Positions 1 to 8,876 of a stretch of 61,164 bases of DNA are shown here, one piece after another. The notes under the pieces are model-generated. The model did not search any database and was not told the DNA's origin. It was given only the letters and a program-made list of their open reading frames with translations. Origin of the DNA: Mesostigma viride (taxonomy: Eukaryota; Streptophyta; Mesostigmatophyceae; Mesostigmatales; Mesostigmataceae); NCBI GenBank assembly GCA_009746045.1, contig RPFO01000301.1, forward strand, positions 1 to 61,164. Reading direction: 5' to 3'. The position numbers were made by a program, and so were the translations under genes. Numbering within the stretch: position 1 is the first letter of the stretch; each line of letters begins with the position of its first letter.

Positions 1-1559
1 ATCCCACCTCCGCCCAGAGACTTGTAGTTGCGATCCTCCTCCTTTGATAGGCTAATGTTGGCAACGATGCAGCACACGCGAATACCTGGATCCCTCCTCA
101 CCGCCTCGTTGACGAGTTCACGAATCCTCTCAGATTTACCTGTCCCGCAGTTGGACTGGACGAGGAAGGTGCTCTTATGCGGTCCCCCAAATAGCGCATC
201 CCAGCTGAATGGCTTGATTTTTTCGGACGAATACGTGTGAGTGAACGGCACTTGGTCAGATCCCGGTTGCTGCATCACGGGAGGTGCGATCTCGATCTTG
301 CGAGCGTCTGGCGATTTCCTGTAGCAGTCATAAAAAACTTGTCCTGACGGGTATTGGAGCGTGAATGGGCCGTTCTTCTCGTGCACCTTGTTGCATATGA
401 GGCAGATGTGATCGTCGCATTGCTGGTACTTCACCCTCACGAGCTTGACGTCTGGAGACAACTCAATGTAGCCGCACTCGAGATAGTCACACTCCGGAGC
501 CACCTTCTCCATCGCCGCGAGAGATGCAGAAACGTCAATGTCCTTGCCCGCCGCCTTCACCGTGCACTCGCGACGTCCGCGAACCCCTCTCCTCTTCAAC
601 GATGCCGCCCAGTCCGGGGGCGCACTCACCAATACCCCGCCCGAGACGTCGTCCGGCGAGTAGATGTTGATGAGATGGTCGAGGAAGTCACTAGACGAGC
701 CTTCACATGTGCGCAGAATTCCCAGAGGGTCAGTGTCCCCGAATTTGTGCATCCCGACGCATCGGAAAAGACTGTCTCTCCTGTAGACTGCTTCGTCTAT
801 CACCGTGTCCATTTCACCGAAATAGTCAGCTGGGTGGCGGCAGATCTCGTCGAATTGCTCTTGACCGTTCACTTTGAACTTCAGCAGCTCGTGCGCGTCC
901 TCGTGAACGGGAGATGACAGGTCGAAAGAAGCGCGCTTGATGAAATCGGTGAGGCCGCTGTACCAAAACACTCTCGCGTCCAGGTCGGCAAGAACGAGAC
1001 CGCGCACGACGATGTGGAAAGACGACTTGAACAAATCCTTCTTCATGCGAGACGCCGTGCTGACCTCGTAGCGAAAGTCCTTGGTTGCGATGTTCAGGAC
1101 GACGCGGCAGTACTCGTCGTGAACACGGCGAAAGTGTCCCGGGTAATCGATGTTCGCCAGACGCTCGTCATCTGGGTCGACCTTGTCGTCAATGTCGACG
1201 TACGCCCACGACGGGTCGTCGGGTTGTATGACTTCGTCGAGCGTGCGGCGAACGGGATGAGCAGCACACTCCGCATAGATCCGCGAAAAGTCTGCGAGGT
1301 TGCCATAATGCGCGTACTCGTTGGCGTCCTTCGTGTTGATGCCACGCGCGCAAATGAAGCGATGGCCGAGAGACACCCCAGCCTCTTTTGTGGGAGCCTT
1401 CTTGTAGCGCCACTGCGTGACGACCTTGTTCATGGTCTCATGGGTGGCCTCGGGTGGTGGGTGGAGTAGAGCCAGCCACGGAATGTCAACGTCCTTTATA
1501 CTCCCACGGTGCTTTCTAGAAGGTTCGACTGTGACGACACGACTCGGTTCAGACGACAT
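1..1559 (-). CDS. AEP-type primase / superfamily 2 helicase fusion (C-terminus cut by window edge)
   Basis: The reverse strand is open from an ATG at 1559 to base 1 without a stop (519 codons seen). Residues about 119-126 read AYVDIDDK, matching the acidic DxD metal motif of archaeo-eukaryotic primases. Residues 169-185 hold an SR...K...SFHIVV segment, typical of the second primase motif, and a Cys/His cluster (about 381-412) resembles the zinc site of herpes/giant-virus-type primases. Residues about 468-476 (QSNCGTGKS) form a Walker A loop of the kind found in origin-binding-protein helicases, followed by a strand ending CCIVANISLS. The protein would therefore prime and unwind viral DNA during replication. 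It heads the minus-strand block, 170 bp upstream of the recombinase stop. The helicase motor beyond Walker A lies outside the window. The family is inferred from motifs; SF3 is the main alternative for the helicase part. Confidence 0.75.
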   Translation of the reverse strand, partial: MSSEPSRVVTVEPSRKHRGSIKDVDIPWLALLHPPPEATHETMNKVVTQWRYKKAPTKEAGVSLGHRFICARGINTKDANEYAHYGNLADFSRIYAECAAHPVRRTLDEVIQPDDPSWAYVDIDDKVDPDDERLANIDYPGHFRRVHDEYCRVVLNIATKDFRYEVSTASRMKKDLFKSSFHIVVRGLVLADLDARVFWYSGLTDFIKRASFDLSSPVHEDAHELLKFKVNGQEQFDEICRHPADYFGEMDTVIDEAVYRRDSLFRCVGMHKFGDTDPLGILRTCEGSSSDFLDHLINIYSPDDVSGGVLVSAPPDWAASLKRRGVRGRRECTVKAAGKDIDVSASLAAMEKVAPECDYLECGYIELSPDVKLVRVKYQQCDDHICLICNKVHEKNGPFTLQYPSGQVFYDCYRKSPDARKIEIAPPVMQQPGSDQVPFTHTYSSEKIKPFSWDALFGGPHKSTFLVQSNCGTGKSERIRELVNEAVRRDPGIRVCCIVANISLSKEEDRNYKSLGGGG

Positions 1560-1729
1560 GATAGTATATTACTTGTTTAGAAAAAAAAAATTCAGATTAT
1601 AAAATGCCAAACCCTCGAACCTCGACCCTCGAGAAAAATGTTCCCATGGAACTTTTATATTCCCTGTATAATGCATGCAGTTTAGAATACCCTTTTCGAC
1701 ATTCATGAAAATTTCCCACGGGAAACTAT

Positions 1730-2992
1730 CTACTTTTTCCTCGGCCTCAGCCGACGTCCGCCAGTCTCGCCACCCTGCCTCTCGTAAACGGCTCCTGTCA
1801 GTACGTCATGGCCCATCATGTCGCCAGCCCATTTACGTTTCTTAAATGAAGCGCCCTTCAGGAAACGAGTGATGTATGCTTGTCGCGTGGCGTCGATGCC
1901 TCCGTAAATCCGGTTGTAACGGGCGCTGTAGAGCTCGTGTTTGATCGGAATGCCAGGCTCTGATTCGAAAAGGAATTTCTGTCCAGCCTTAGCACGGGCA
2001 TCTAACGCTTTGATGAGCTTTCCGTACTTCTTCGGGATGACGACGTCATAAACTGGCATGCTGTGCTGCGTTTTGAAATTCTGGATGTAGAATCTCCTCT
2101 CGCTCGGGATGTAGCCGTTCTCGTGCGGTCCTAGCTCAGCGACCGAGTCGACGATGCGCATCTGGTCGTGATTGTAACGCGTCGGTGGTAGATCTTCACC
2201 CGAGAGATAGATCAAGCCCATGAGCGCGGCGTCGGACGTGGGATCGGCTTCGTACTCTGCTTTGGCGATCTTCTGGAGCTGTTCGTACGTGTACCTCAGC
2301 GGCTTGTTCTCGGCACGGTCAAACCGTCTGTCCAGGTCACCAACCTTCAGCTCCCTGACGCGAGCAGTGTACGCGTCCGTAACGTGACTTGGGAGCCTCT
2401 TCTCGGGCGGCATCATTCGGTTCACGCCGTTGATGACCCCGAGGAGCTGCTTCTCATTCTCCCTCCAGGCGTCGTCCTTCGAGTGCTGGGTCTTGCGCTT
2501 GGGTTCTGATGTCTCGTGCACCACGCGAAGAACACGAGCTGTGTCGGCAAGGCAATCAACGGACTCGTACTGCGAGCACCCCAGTTTGTCGAGCAGGACC
2601 CGCATCCTGCCAATGTATCCCAAAGCGGTCTTGCGAGTCGCCCCGCGCTCCTTCGATGGCCTGCCACGCTCGTGCTGCTCTGGTCGCGCTTCCGCTGCGG
2701 CGACGGCCTCGTCGAAGGTCCAGTACCGCCCTCCTCCAGCTCGCGCAGGCGATTCCTCGTGGTGCGGTGGCTCCGGCGAGGGTGGAGAGGTCGCCTGCAA
2801 GCCGATTTTTTCCGCACACTCGGGGTTATTTGCGATCCATCGATCACTGGGATTCCAGACGCCCTTCTTGACCTTGCTTTTCGCCGAGATGCAGTTCGTC
2901 TGGTCGCGGGCGATTGCTCGCCTCTTCGCCTGGGCCCGTCGCCATTGCTCGCGACGCTCCTCTACGGTCACCGTCATCTGATGACTGAACAT
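1730..2992 (-). CDS. Tyrosine recombinase (integrase)
   Basis: A 420-aa protein whose C-terminus carries the tyrosine recombinase signature GHDVLTGAVYER: His near residue 395, Thr at 399 and the probable nucleophile Tyr near 403. A candidate catalytic Arg lies in LPPTRYNHDQMRI near the middle of the catalytic domain, as expected for the Arg I box. The N-terminal third is basic and helical, a likely DNA-binding arm. Such enzymes integrate and excise circular or linear elements by a phosphotyrosine intermediate, and PLVs commonly use one. ATG 2992 is the first in frame; an internal ATG at 2977 is equally plausible. The start overlaps the tail of the AT-hook gene by about 149 bp. The C-terminal tail GGRRLRPRKK is strongly basic. 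Confidence 0.8.
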   Translation of the reverse strand: MFSHQMTVTVEERREQWRRAQAKRRAIARDQTNCISAKSKVKKGVWNPSDRWIANNPECAEKIGLQATSPPSPEPPHHEESPARAGGGRYWTFDEAVAAAEARPEQHERGRPSKERGATRKTALGYIGRMRVLLDKLGCSQYESVDCLADTARVLRVVHETSEPKRKTQHSKDDAWRENEKQLLGVINGVNRMMPPEKRLPSHVTDAYTARVRELKVGDLDRRFDRAENKPLRYTYEQLQKIAKAEYEADPTSDAALMGLIYLSGEDLPPTRYNHDQMRIVDSVAELGPHENGYIPSERRFYIQNFKTQHSMPVYDVVIPKKYGKLIKALDARAKAGQKFLFESEPGIPIKHELYSARYNRIYGGIDATRQAYITRFLKGASFKKRKWAGDMMGHDVLTGAVYERQGGETGGRRLRPRKK

Positions 2993-3338
2993 GAGACAAT
3001 TTTTTGGCTCGAGGCTTTTTATACCCTACGGGGTGGATCCTTGGGCGCCCTCGAGGCCGTTTCGGTTCGTGTCGTTTTTCCGTTTTGGAGGGTGAGCGCC
3101 CACGTGGACGCCTGCGATCGCCCACCAAGGCGAGGATGGCCAATCGGATTTCGGGGCTCATGTCGTGACAGGTGGACGGAATCGTGTCGTGGTGGCCTGC
3201 TTCTTGAAGGATCCTGACGACACGTTCTAGAGTTTTCTGCCCCAGTCGAGAACCCGAACAATATCGGAGGAGTGCTTGGGTGTCCAACACGTACTCCTTC
3301 TCGGCGCCTGCGTATCGTTTGATGGACGGAATATCCAT
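2844..3338 (-). CDS. Small basic protein with AT-hook
   Basis: A 164-aa reading frame starting at ATG 3338. Residues around 94-102 read KRPRGRPRI, a textbook AT-hook that binds the minor groove of AT-rich DNA. The N-terminal 80 residues look like a folded helical domain, while the second half is rich in Arg, Lys and Pro. The start codon is preceded by ATATACT, similar to the upstream sequence of other genes in this virus. The last 50 codons overlap the recombinase gene in another frame, so the genuine end may be earlier (for instance through a frame error) and part of the C-terminus may be an artefact. A role in DNA compaction or transcription is inferred from the hook only. Confidence 0.5.
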   Translation of the reverse strand: MDIPSIKRYAGAEKEYVLDTQALLRYCSGSRLGQKTLERVVRILQEAGHHDTIPSTCHDMSPEIRLAILALVGDRRRPRGRSPSKTEKRHEPKRPRGRPRIHPVGYKKPRAKKLSHVQSSDDGDRRGASRAMATGPGEEASNRPRPDELHLGEKQGQEGRLESQ

Positions 3339-3360
3339 AGTATATCATGTTCAGAGAAAA

Positions 3361-4239
3361 TTATTTTATCGAGAGAAATGTATTGAAGTTTCGACGAAAC
3401 ATTTTTTTCGGGTCGCGCTGGTCGAAGTCGACAGCGAAGAAGTCGTGAGGATCGTCCTTGACGGCGTGGTCCCATAGCGCGAGAAACTCGTCCGGCGCCA
3501 CAGCCCCCGCGCTCTCTTCCGCGATCTGTCGCGCGGCTCGATGGTCCTTCGTTCTGAACAGCGCAAGAAACGATATATTCGCTCGCACTGCTCGTGGTAC
3601 GCCACCGCTTGTGTACGCCTGTGTCAGGAAAATCATGCTCGTGAGGAAGTGTCTGTGTTTGAACGCGAAAGCCGCAACAGCGTTTTTGCTAGAGCTCTGA
3701 TAGAGGGCACTGCCTTGCATGTCGTCTATCAGAATGAGCGACGAAGGAGGACCGTGCTCGAACCTTGTCGCAGGTTTATCCCAGTTCATTGCATCAAGGC
3801 GTAGGTACATGGAGAGGTCCATGAGTTCTGCGTTTTTTTTCCCGTATTCGCGTTTGAACGTTTCCCAGACCTTGAGATCGTCCTTGTACCTCTCGTATTC
3901 GTGGAGGTCAGACTTTATATGATCTATCATCCCATCGAATGCCAGGTTAGAGTAGACTTCCATCGTCATAGCTGGTTCCGGGAGCTCCTTGTATTTTGGC
4001 TCCGTGTGGGCACTCCCTGAAATGAGGTACAGCTTGTCGAATGAGTTGTTAGCAAAGTAAGCCTTCGCCATGTTGACTGCCGATGTAGTTTTCCCAGACC
4101 GTCGAGCTCCGCAGAAGTTTGCGATGAAATGAAGACTCGGCATATTCGGTGGAGCAGGACGCTGTGGGGCGTATCGTTGCTTGATGTCTTTGTTCTCAAG
4201 TGAATGAATTCGTCGCTCTTCGATGATAGCCATTATCAT
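3361..4239 (-). CDS. DNA-packaging ATPase, FtsK/HerA (A32-like) type
   Basis: A 292-aa P-loop ATPase. The Walker A motif GARRSGKTT lies at residues 44-52, after a strand reading LHFIANFC, and the Walker B motif is SLILIDDMQG in the middle of the protein. Spacing, size and the surrounding strand pattern match the genome-packaging ATPases of PLVs, virophages and nucleocytoplasmic large DNA viruses, which drive genome entry into preformed capsids. ATG 4239 (MIMAIIEE) was chosen; a second ATG six bases downstream is possible. The gene lies between the AT-hook gene (22 bp downstream) and the coiled-coil gene (12 bp upstream), consistent with a closely packed minus-strand block. The frame is intact. 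Confidence 0.85.
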   Translation of the reverse strand: MIMAIIEERRIHSLENKDIKQRYAPQRPAPPNMPSLHFIANFCGARRSGKTTSAVNMAKAYFANNSFDKLYLISGSAHTEPKYKELPEPAMTMEVYSNLAFDGMIDHIKSDLHEYERYKDDLKVWETFKREYGKKNAELMDLSMYLRLDAMNWDKPATRFEHGPPSSLILIDDMQGSALYQSSSKNAVAAFAFKHRHFLTSMIFLTQAYTSGGVPRAVRANISFLALFRTKDHRAARQIAEESAGAVAPDEFLALWDHAVKDDPHDFFAVDFDQRDPKKMFRRNFNTFLSIK

Positions 4240-4251
4240 TCTGAAGACATT

Positions 4252-4777
4252 TTAATCGTCCAGACTAGCAAGGAGAGACGCGCGGATGGCGGCCATGCGC
4301 ATCTCGTATGGCGTCATCGCGACAGGTGGCGGTGGTGGAGGTGGGAGCTGTCGGGTCTTGATCGGGGGTGGCGGAGAGTCCGGCTCTGTCTCCTTGGGCT
4401 TTCGACCCCGTCTTGGTTTTGGCGTGTCGGCGGGGGTTGAGGCGACGAATCTTCAGCGAGAAGGCGTTCAATCCGCGATTTGTTGCGGGCTTCTTGCAGC
4501 TCGAGTTCGACTAGCCTTTGCCGCTGAATCTCCAATTCCTTTGCAAGGACCTTTCGTTTCGTTATCTCTGCCTCCTTTTCTCGTTTCGTCTCTTCTCCCT
4601 CTCGGCTTTTGCGCGTTGCTGGTAAACCCTCATTTTGTCGCGAAGGGCTTTTTTCTGTTCATCATTCAGCGGTTGTCCCTTTCGAATTGTCTTGACCAGG
4701 TCAACCTGCTCTTCCCGCGTCTCGGCGAAGGTTTCGTCTTGGTAGCTCGTTGGGGTCTCTGAAGCCTCAGAGGCCAT
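4252..4777 (-). pseudogene. Coiled-coil / proline-rich viral protein broken into three frames
   Basis: Three overlapping minus-strand frames read as one protein. From ATG 4777 a charged helical segment runs to a stop at 4562. A second frame, open across that stop, continues a Lys/Glu coiled coil (KRKVLAKELEIQRQRLVELE and onward to about 4450). A third frame supplies a Pro-rich segment (TPKPRRGRKPKETEPDSPPP), a run of prolines and an end reading MRMAAIRASLLASLDD before the stop at 4254-4252. Two shifts in the same direction are needed, near 4590 and near 4440 (beside a five-base G run on the plus strand). Sequencing error, decay or programmed shifting could each explain this. Product unknown; a virion or scaffolding role is only a guess. 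Confidence 0.55.
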
Positions 4778-4801
4778 GTTTATATTCTAGGTAGATAATA
4801 A
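4778..4801. promoter_or_regulatory. 24-bp divergent spacer between the two viral gene blocks
   Basis: Only 24 bp separate the ATG of the minus-strand coiled-coil gene (4777) from the ATG of the plus-strand 1103-aa gene (4802). The spacer is AT-rich (TTTATATTCTAGGTAGATAA) and must hold, or overlap, the start elements for both directions. If it is the natural divergent promoter, the core elements may extend into coding sequence. Confidence 0.45.
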
Positions 4802-7800
4802 ATGGTCGTTCTAACAACATTGAGCAGACCGACCAATCTCGCCACCGGGTTAACGCTCGACCCTGAAATGGAGGAGCGTGTTTCTAACATCGAAACAGAC
4901 ATAGATGGGCTTCAAGCTAGCGTTACGTTACTTCTTGGCACTTCACATCCATTCGATGAGTCACTCGTTGTCGACGGATTCAAAATTTTCTACCCGAGCC
5001 AGCCGACAAATGTGCGACTCGGAGACAATTACGACGACGAGACCGCAAGCGACCCATCGGAACTTGCTTACAGTCTCGTCGTGAATGGGTATTCCTATTT
5101 TAAATCAGGGACTACTTTAGTCGACGATCTCACTCTAAATGAACCTTACCTTACGGCGAAAGTGGGAGCGACCCAGTACCACGTCTTCGACTTTAGCCCT
5201 GATACGTTGCTAGACCCTGGTGGCAGAGTCCTGACCCGCGCGCAATTGGACTACCTTTTTGACCAACACGGGGTAGGCAAAACGTCGATAGCTAACTTGA
5301 ACGGGGATTTCGTCCTCCATCTCGAAGACGGGACGACCGTGTCGCACCAAAACGCGTTCAACGTCATCAATGACCAGGATGTGCGAGTCCAGCTGCCCTA
5401 CAACGTTACGAATGGCGACGCGAGTGGAATCTGTAAGTTTACCTATCGCGACTACCACACGACCCAGGCGCGCACGGGGGAGAGCGTTGTGGACGGAGAG
5501 GTAGGATATCCATACTTTTCCGACTCTTTCTATGGTCTCGGCGGATCTCGATTTAACGGCCTCCCTCTCCGCGTGGAGTTGTTGTCTTTCGCCACGATTC
5601 GCGACGACAACCGCCGCCTTCCACTAACTGGGAGATCCTTCACCATCACGCGTACATACTCGCCACTGACGGACTGGCGAATGGGTCCGATTGACCCTGT
5701 GAACGCACTCTACTGGAGCACCAATCCAACCACCGCTAATTGGGAGGTCGTAGAGGGAACGACCCTCAAACAGGGCATAAAGATGACGACCCCCTTCGCA
5801 TACCAACGCAAACTCCCCATCAGGTGGTACATGAATTCCACCCAGCTCACGCCGACCACTCCGACCATCGGCGGAGTCTCCCTCTCGCAAAACGGGGGAC
5901 TGCGCGGGGAAGACGCCGTAATCACCGCGCCAGTCGCGGCAGATAGTAACAAGTATATGAACTACGAGATAGACGTCTACAACGACTCGACCCTCACCTC
6001 CTACACCACCCACAAAGGAGGGGTGATGGTATGCGTTTCAAAAATGAGCCAACTGCACTCCGGCATCCGGACACCAAGTTCCTACATTTCATATCTAAAT
6101 CCTGTAAAAATCGCGATCAACGGCGTCTACGCGGACCATGATGTGGGGTGGGGAAAGTCGTTGCCTCCTCTCACCGGTTTTCATCTGTTGGCGAACGGAG
6201 TATCTCAAGGGGCCTTGGATGGGACGTTGAAGACAACGACGTTTCAAAATCCATCCGAAGGCGATGATGTAGAACTCAGATACAGGATCGTAACCGTAAA
6301 GGACTCGCCAAACCTGTCAGGAGAGACCGTGGAGATAGACGGCCCCGCTACGACGCTCCATTCTCTAGAATCATTCTCGCGCCACTCCGTGACCACGCTG
6401 CAAGCAGAAGCTTCGAAATACTACTTTGAAGGGTCTCCCGAAAAATTCTTTTTTGTAAAAACAGCCACTCCGGCACCAAGCAAATGTGTTGTTTTTTCAG
6501 AGCAGCTCATCGACGGCCCATTTCTATTGTGTTTTCGGCTATATTTGGGCAGCAACGATGCTTTCGTCTCGTTTGCAGAAAATACTATGTCTTTGACGAA
6601 TAAATATCACCCGGCCACGACAGATGCCCATCAGAATTGGAGAAATGCGGCTACGACGCATTGGGGTATGCTGGGTATCAATCTGCACCATAGTGACTAT
6701 GCACTCGACCTGTTTGACAATCTGAAGTCGAAGGTTCGATACACGTTAAACTCATCATGGAGACAACAAAACAGCTACTGGGTGGCATTTCGAAGAAAAT
6801 CGGATGGGAAGGTGGAGCGTTATATATCCAAAACAACTCCTCAAGAACTTAGTGACATGACTAAAATCTCAAACTCGTCCGGTATATTTACAACCACTCC
6901 TACAGACATTCTTGACCCGTACATTCCGATGCCCCTCCGACCAGTCTTCCACTTGAGCGGAGAGTACCACGGCGCGTATGTCTGGCCAATCAAAGATGAC
7001 CTACAAGACATAGAGTTCGACTCTCTAAAAACCAACAACCCATCCGGATCGTACACAGCCGTCGGAGACGTGTTGGAGCTGCGTCACAGGTCCACCTCGT
7101 CGAGGAATTGTAGCATTTTTGGCAAATATAGCGTCACAAAACCCGTACCGGGTGTGGCGGATACTTGGTTTAAGGAGCTAACACTCACGAATGAGAGTGT
7201 CATCCGCACGGTTGTTAAGTGTCCCGATGTTCAATACGGCGTGCAAATGAACCAATATACTGCCAAAATATATGGGATTCTACCAGCTCGTCAGTCGGTA
7301 AGGAAGTTTTATGTAAGACTTGGATTTTCAAACACCAAGTTGAGCAATGATCCGTTGCTTATCAGCGTAGTCGTTGGAGAAGCGTGGACTGGCGGTTTTT
7401 CTACAACGACAATATCAAAATCCTCGTCGTACGTTGACATAACCTGTGATCATATTTCACTGGTTGATCCTCCAGTTACTGGTATGATCCATTTGGCGAC
7501 CGTGACGTTCCAGGTATTAGATCCAACAGTATCTGGCCCGACCCCGCTTTTATTTGCTTCTAGCCTAAGCTACTATTATGGTTCAAGCCTGTCGTCAATT
7601 GGCGGCAATCACGGGATGGACGTGGCCCTGTATGAAGATGTCCGAGAAACTAGGCGTATATCGCACACGATATTGGAAGCAGATTCTTTGGTCGGTCTGA
7701 GGCAGCCCATATACGACTACCCGCTTCCGCAATTTTGGCACGGCGCCCCTGTGGCCGTGATGTCTTTCCACGACCCGGCCACACAATCGGAACTAACTCT

Positions 7801-8113
7801 TCCGACCGCGTTGACCAATATCCTTGTCAGGTTAACATTTGATAACAACCCACCAACGATTCTCGACATATCAAACCCATATCGCTTAACGGCTAGCGGC
7901 CTGTCCGTCTGGCCGGTAAACGTTATAATTGGCAGCAACTGGAATGTTGTTTCAGGATACGAGGAGGATGACGGGGTGTTTGAAATCGCATTGCGGATTC
8001 CTCGCATCACCACTGACACGTCAACAAACATAGCACTCTCTACGGCGTTTTGCAAGTCGCGCGCTGGAAAAATGGCCGTGTCGACTAACAAGACCCTCAC
8101 TTGGACGTTATAA
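4802..8113 (+). CDS. Large 1103-aa structural-type protein, unknown
   Basis: The longest intact gene of the virus. The first about 60 residues include a short heptad-like stretch (MEERVSNIETDIDGLQASVT) that could trimerise. The remainder is rich in Thr, Ser, Asn, Tyr and Asp with few Cys or Lys and an alternating hydrophobic pattern, which suggests extended beta structure like that of viral fibres and tail proteins. No enzyme motif and no transmembrane segment are evident. It opens the plus-strand block that continues with zinc-finger, penton-like and MCP genes, so a virion surface or vertex spike role is reasonable but inferred. ATG 4802 follows GATAATAA immediately. A second ATG lies at codon 23 (MEERVSN). 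Confidence 0.65.
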   Translation: MVVLTTLSRPTNLATGLTLDPEMEERVSNIETDIDGLQASVTLLLGTSHPFDESLVVDGFKIFYPSQPTNVRLGDNYDDETASDPSELAYSLVVNGYSYFKSGTTLVDDLTLNEPYLTAKVGATQYHVFDFSPDTLLDPGGRVLTRAQLDYLFDQHGVGKTSIANLNGDFVLHLEDGTTVSHQNAFNVINDQDVRVQLPYNVTNGDASGICKFTYRDYHTTQARTGESVVDGEVGYPYFSDSFYGLGGSRFNGLPLRVELLSFATIRDDNRRLPLTGRSFTITRTYSPLTDWRMGPIDPVNALYWSTNPTTANWEVVEGTTLKQGIKMTTPFAYQRKLPIRWYMNSTQLTPTTPTIGGVSLSQNGGLRGEDAVITAPVAADSNKYMNYEIDVYNDSTLTSYTTHKGGVMVCVSKMSQLHSGIRTPSSYISYLNPVKIAINGVYADHDVGWGKSLPPLTGFHLLANGVSQGALDGTLKTTTFQNPSEGDDVELRYRIVTVKDSPNLSGETVEIDGPATTLHSLESFSRHSVTTLQAEASKYYFEGSPEKFFFVKTATPAPSKCVVFSEQLIDGPFLLCFRLYLGSNDAFVSFAENTMSLTNKYHPATTDAHQNWRNAATTHWGMLGINLHHSDYALDLFDNLKSKVRYTLNSSWRQQNSYWVAFRRKSDGKVERYISKTTPQELSDMTKISNSSGIFTTTPTDILDPYIPMPLRPVFHLSGEYHGAYVWPIKDDLQDIEFDSLKTNNPSGSYTAVGDVLELRHRSTSSRNCSIFGKYSVTKPVPGVADTWFKELTLTNESVIRTVVKCPDVQYGVQMNQYTAKIYGILPARQSVRKFYVRLGFSNTKLSNDPLLISVVVGEAWTGGFSTTTISKSSSYVDITCDHISLVDPPVTGMIHLATVTFQVLDPTVSGPTPLLFASSLSYYYGSSLSSIGGNHGMDVALYEDVRETRRISHTILEADSLVGLRQPIYDYPLPQFWHGAPVAVMSFHDPATQSELTLPTALTNILVRLTFDNNPPTILDISNPYRLTASGLSVWPVNVIIGSNWNVVSGYEEDDGVFEIALRIPRITTDTSTNIALSTAFCKSRAGKMAVSTNKTLTWTL

Positions 8114-8135
8114 AAATCTATGATTATATGCAGAA

Positions 8136-8639
8136 ATGGCAAGGCGTCAGAAATCAGCACGGCGCCGTCCTTCAAGTAAAAGGGGAAAACCGAAGCGTAA
8201 GGTCGCACCCCAGTCGCAGGTGACCGCTTCATCGACCAACACCATTGTCATCCACAGCGCGCCGGTCCGAAGAGCGGTGAACAAAGGGAAGGTCGCAGAG
8301 GCGCGAGGGTTCAAGGATGCCCTTCTCATGGCGTCAGTGATGGCGAACTCTAGACCGGTCGCGTACCCCCCATTGTCCGCGTATGCCCAACCGGCCCCTG
8401 TCGCGCCGGCTCCCGAACCGGTTGTCGTCGATGAAGCAGTGGCGGCACCCCCGGAGCCTGCGGGTGTACCTGTCGGGAAACGAGTCCAGGTGGGAGGCGC
8501 GAGGTGGAAATGCCCACAACCCGGGTGTAAGAGCACGTTCGCAAACGAAAAAAACCTCCTGCTGCATCTCAGGAGGGTCCACAACACGGTCGTGGGAATT
8601 CCAAAAGAAGGCGCTGAAAAAAATCTCACAGAAGAGTAA
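8136..8639 (+). CDS. C2H2 zinc-finger protein with basic N-terminus
   Basis: A 167-aa protein. The first 30 residues are highly basic (MARRQKSARRRPSSKRGKPK), resembling a nuclear-localising or DNA-condensing tail. A Pro/Ala/Val-rich linker follows. Near residues 125-150 a single classical C2H2 finger is visible: CPQPGC, twelve residues, then HLRRVH. It starts 22 bp after the preceding stop, after an AT-rich TTATAAAAATCTATGATTATATG stretch split over the junction. Position between two probable virion genes suggests a DNA-binding core protein or a late regulator. Single-finger proteins occur widely in large DNA viruses, so no orthology is claimed. Confidence 0.65.
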   Translation: MARRQKSARRRPSSKRGKPKRKVAPQSQVTASSTNTIVIHSAPVRRAVNKGKVAEARGFKDALLMASVMANSRPVAYPPLSAYAQPAPVAPAPEPVVVDEAVAAPPEPAGVPVGKRVQVGGARWKCPQPGCKSTFANEKNLLLHLRRVHNTVVGIPKEGAEKNLTEE

Positions 8640-8641
8640 AC

Positions 8642-8876
8642 ATGAGCAGCCCGCTGTTCACTGACGCCGAGATGCTCGAGATCTCTCAATGGATGACCCT
8701 CCATCCAAATGTCCCGAGAGTTCATTGAGGCAGCCATGCTCTACTGTAGAAGAAGCCACTCACAGGGAAGACAAGGCGCGCCATGAAAAGGGCATCGGCG
8801 AAAATTGAGGAAGGCGTCGTCAAGGTTTTTGGGACAAACGAAATTACTTCTGAGCTATTGTCAGAAGAAGTGGCCG
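8642..8876 (+). pseudogene. Possible small broken gene between zinc-finger and penton-like genes
   Basis: Directly after the zinc-finger stop an ATG at 8642 opens a 28-codon frame (MSSPLFTDAEMLEISQW at its start) that stops at 8728. A neighbouring frame is open across that stop and reads REFIEAAMLYCRRSHSQG, and the original frame reopens at ATG 8783 as a charged helical segment. The three pieces could be one protein of about 70-80 aa with two shifts, or coincidental frames in a spacer. The 235 bp gap is unusually long for this compact virus, which is the main reason to list it. Confidence 0.3.
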
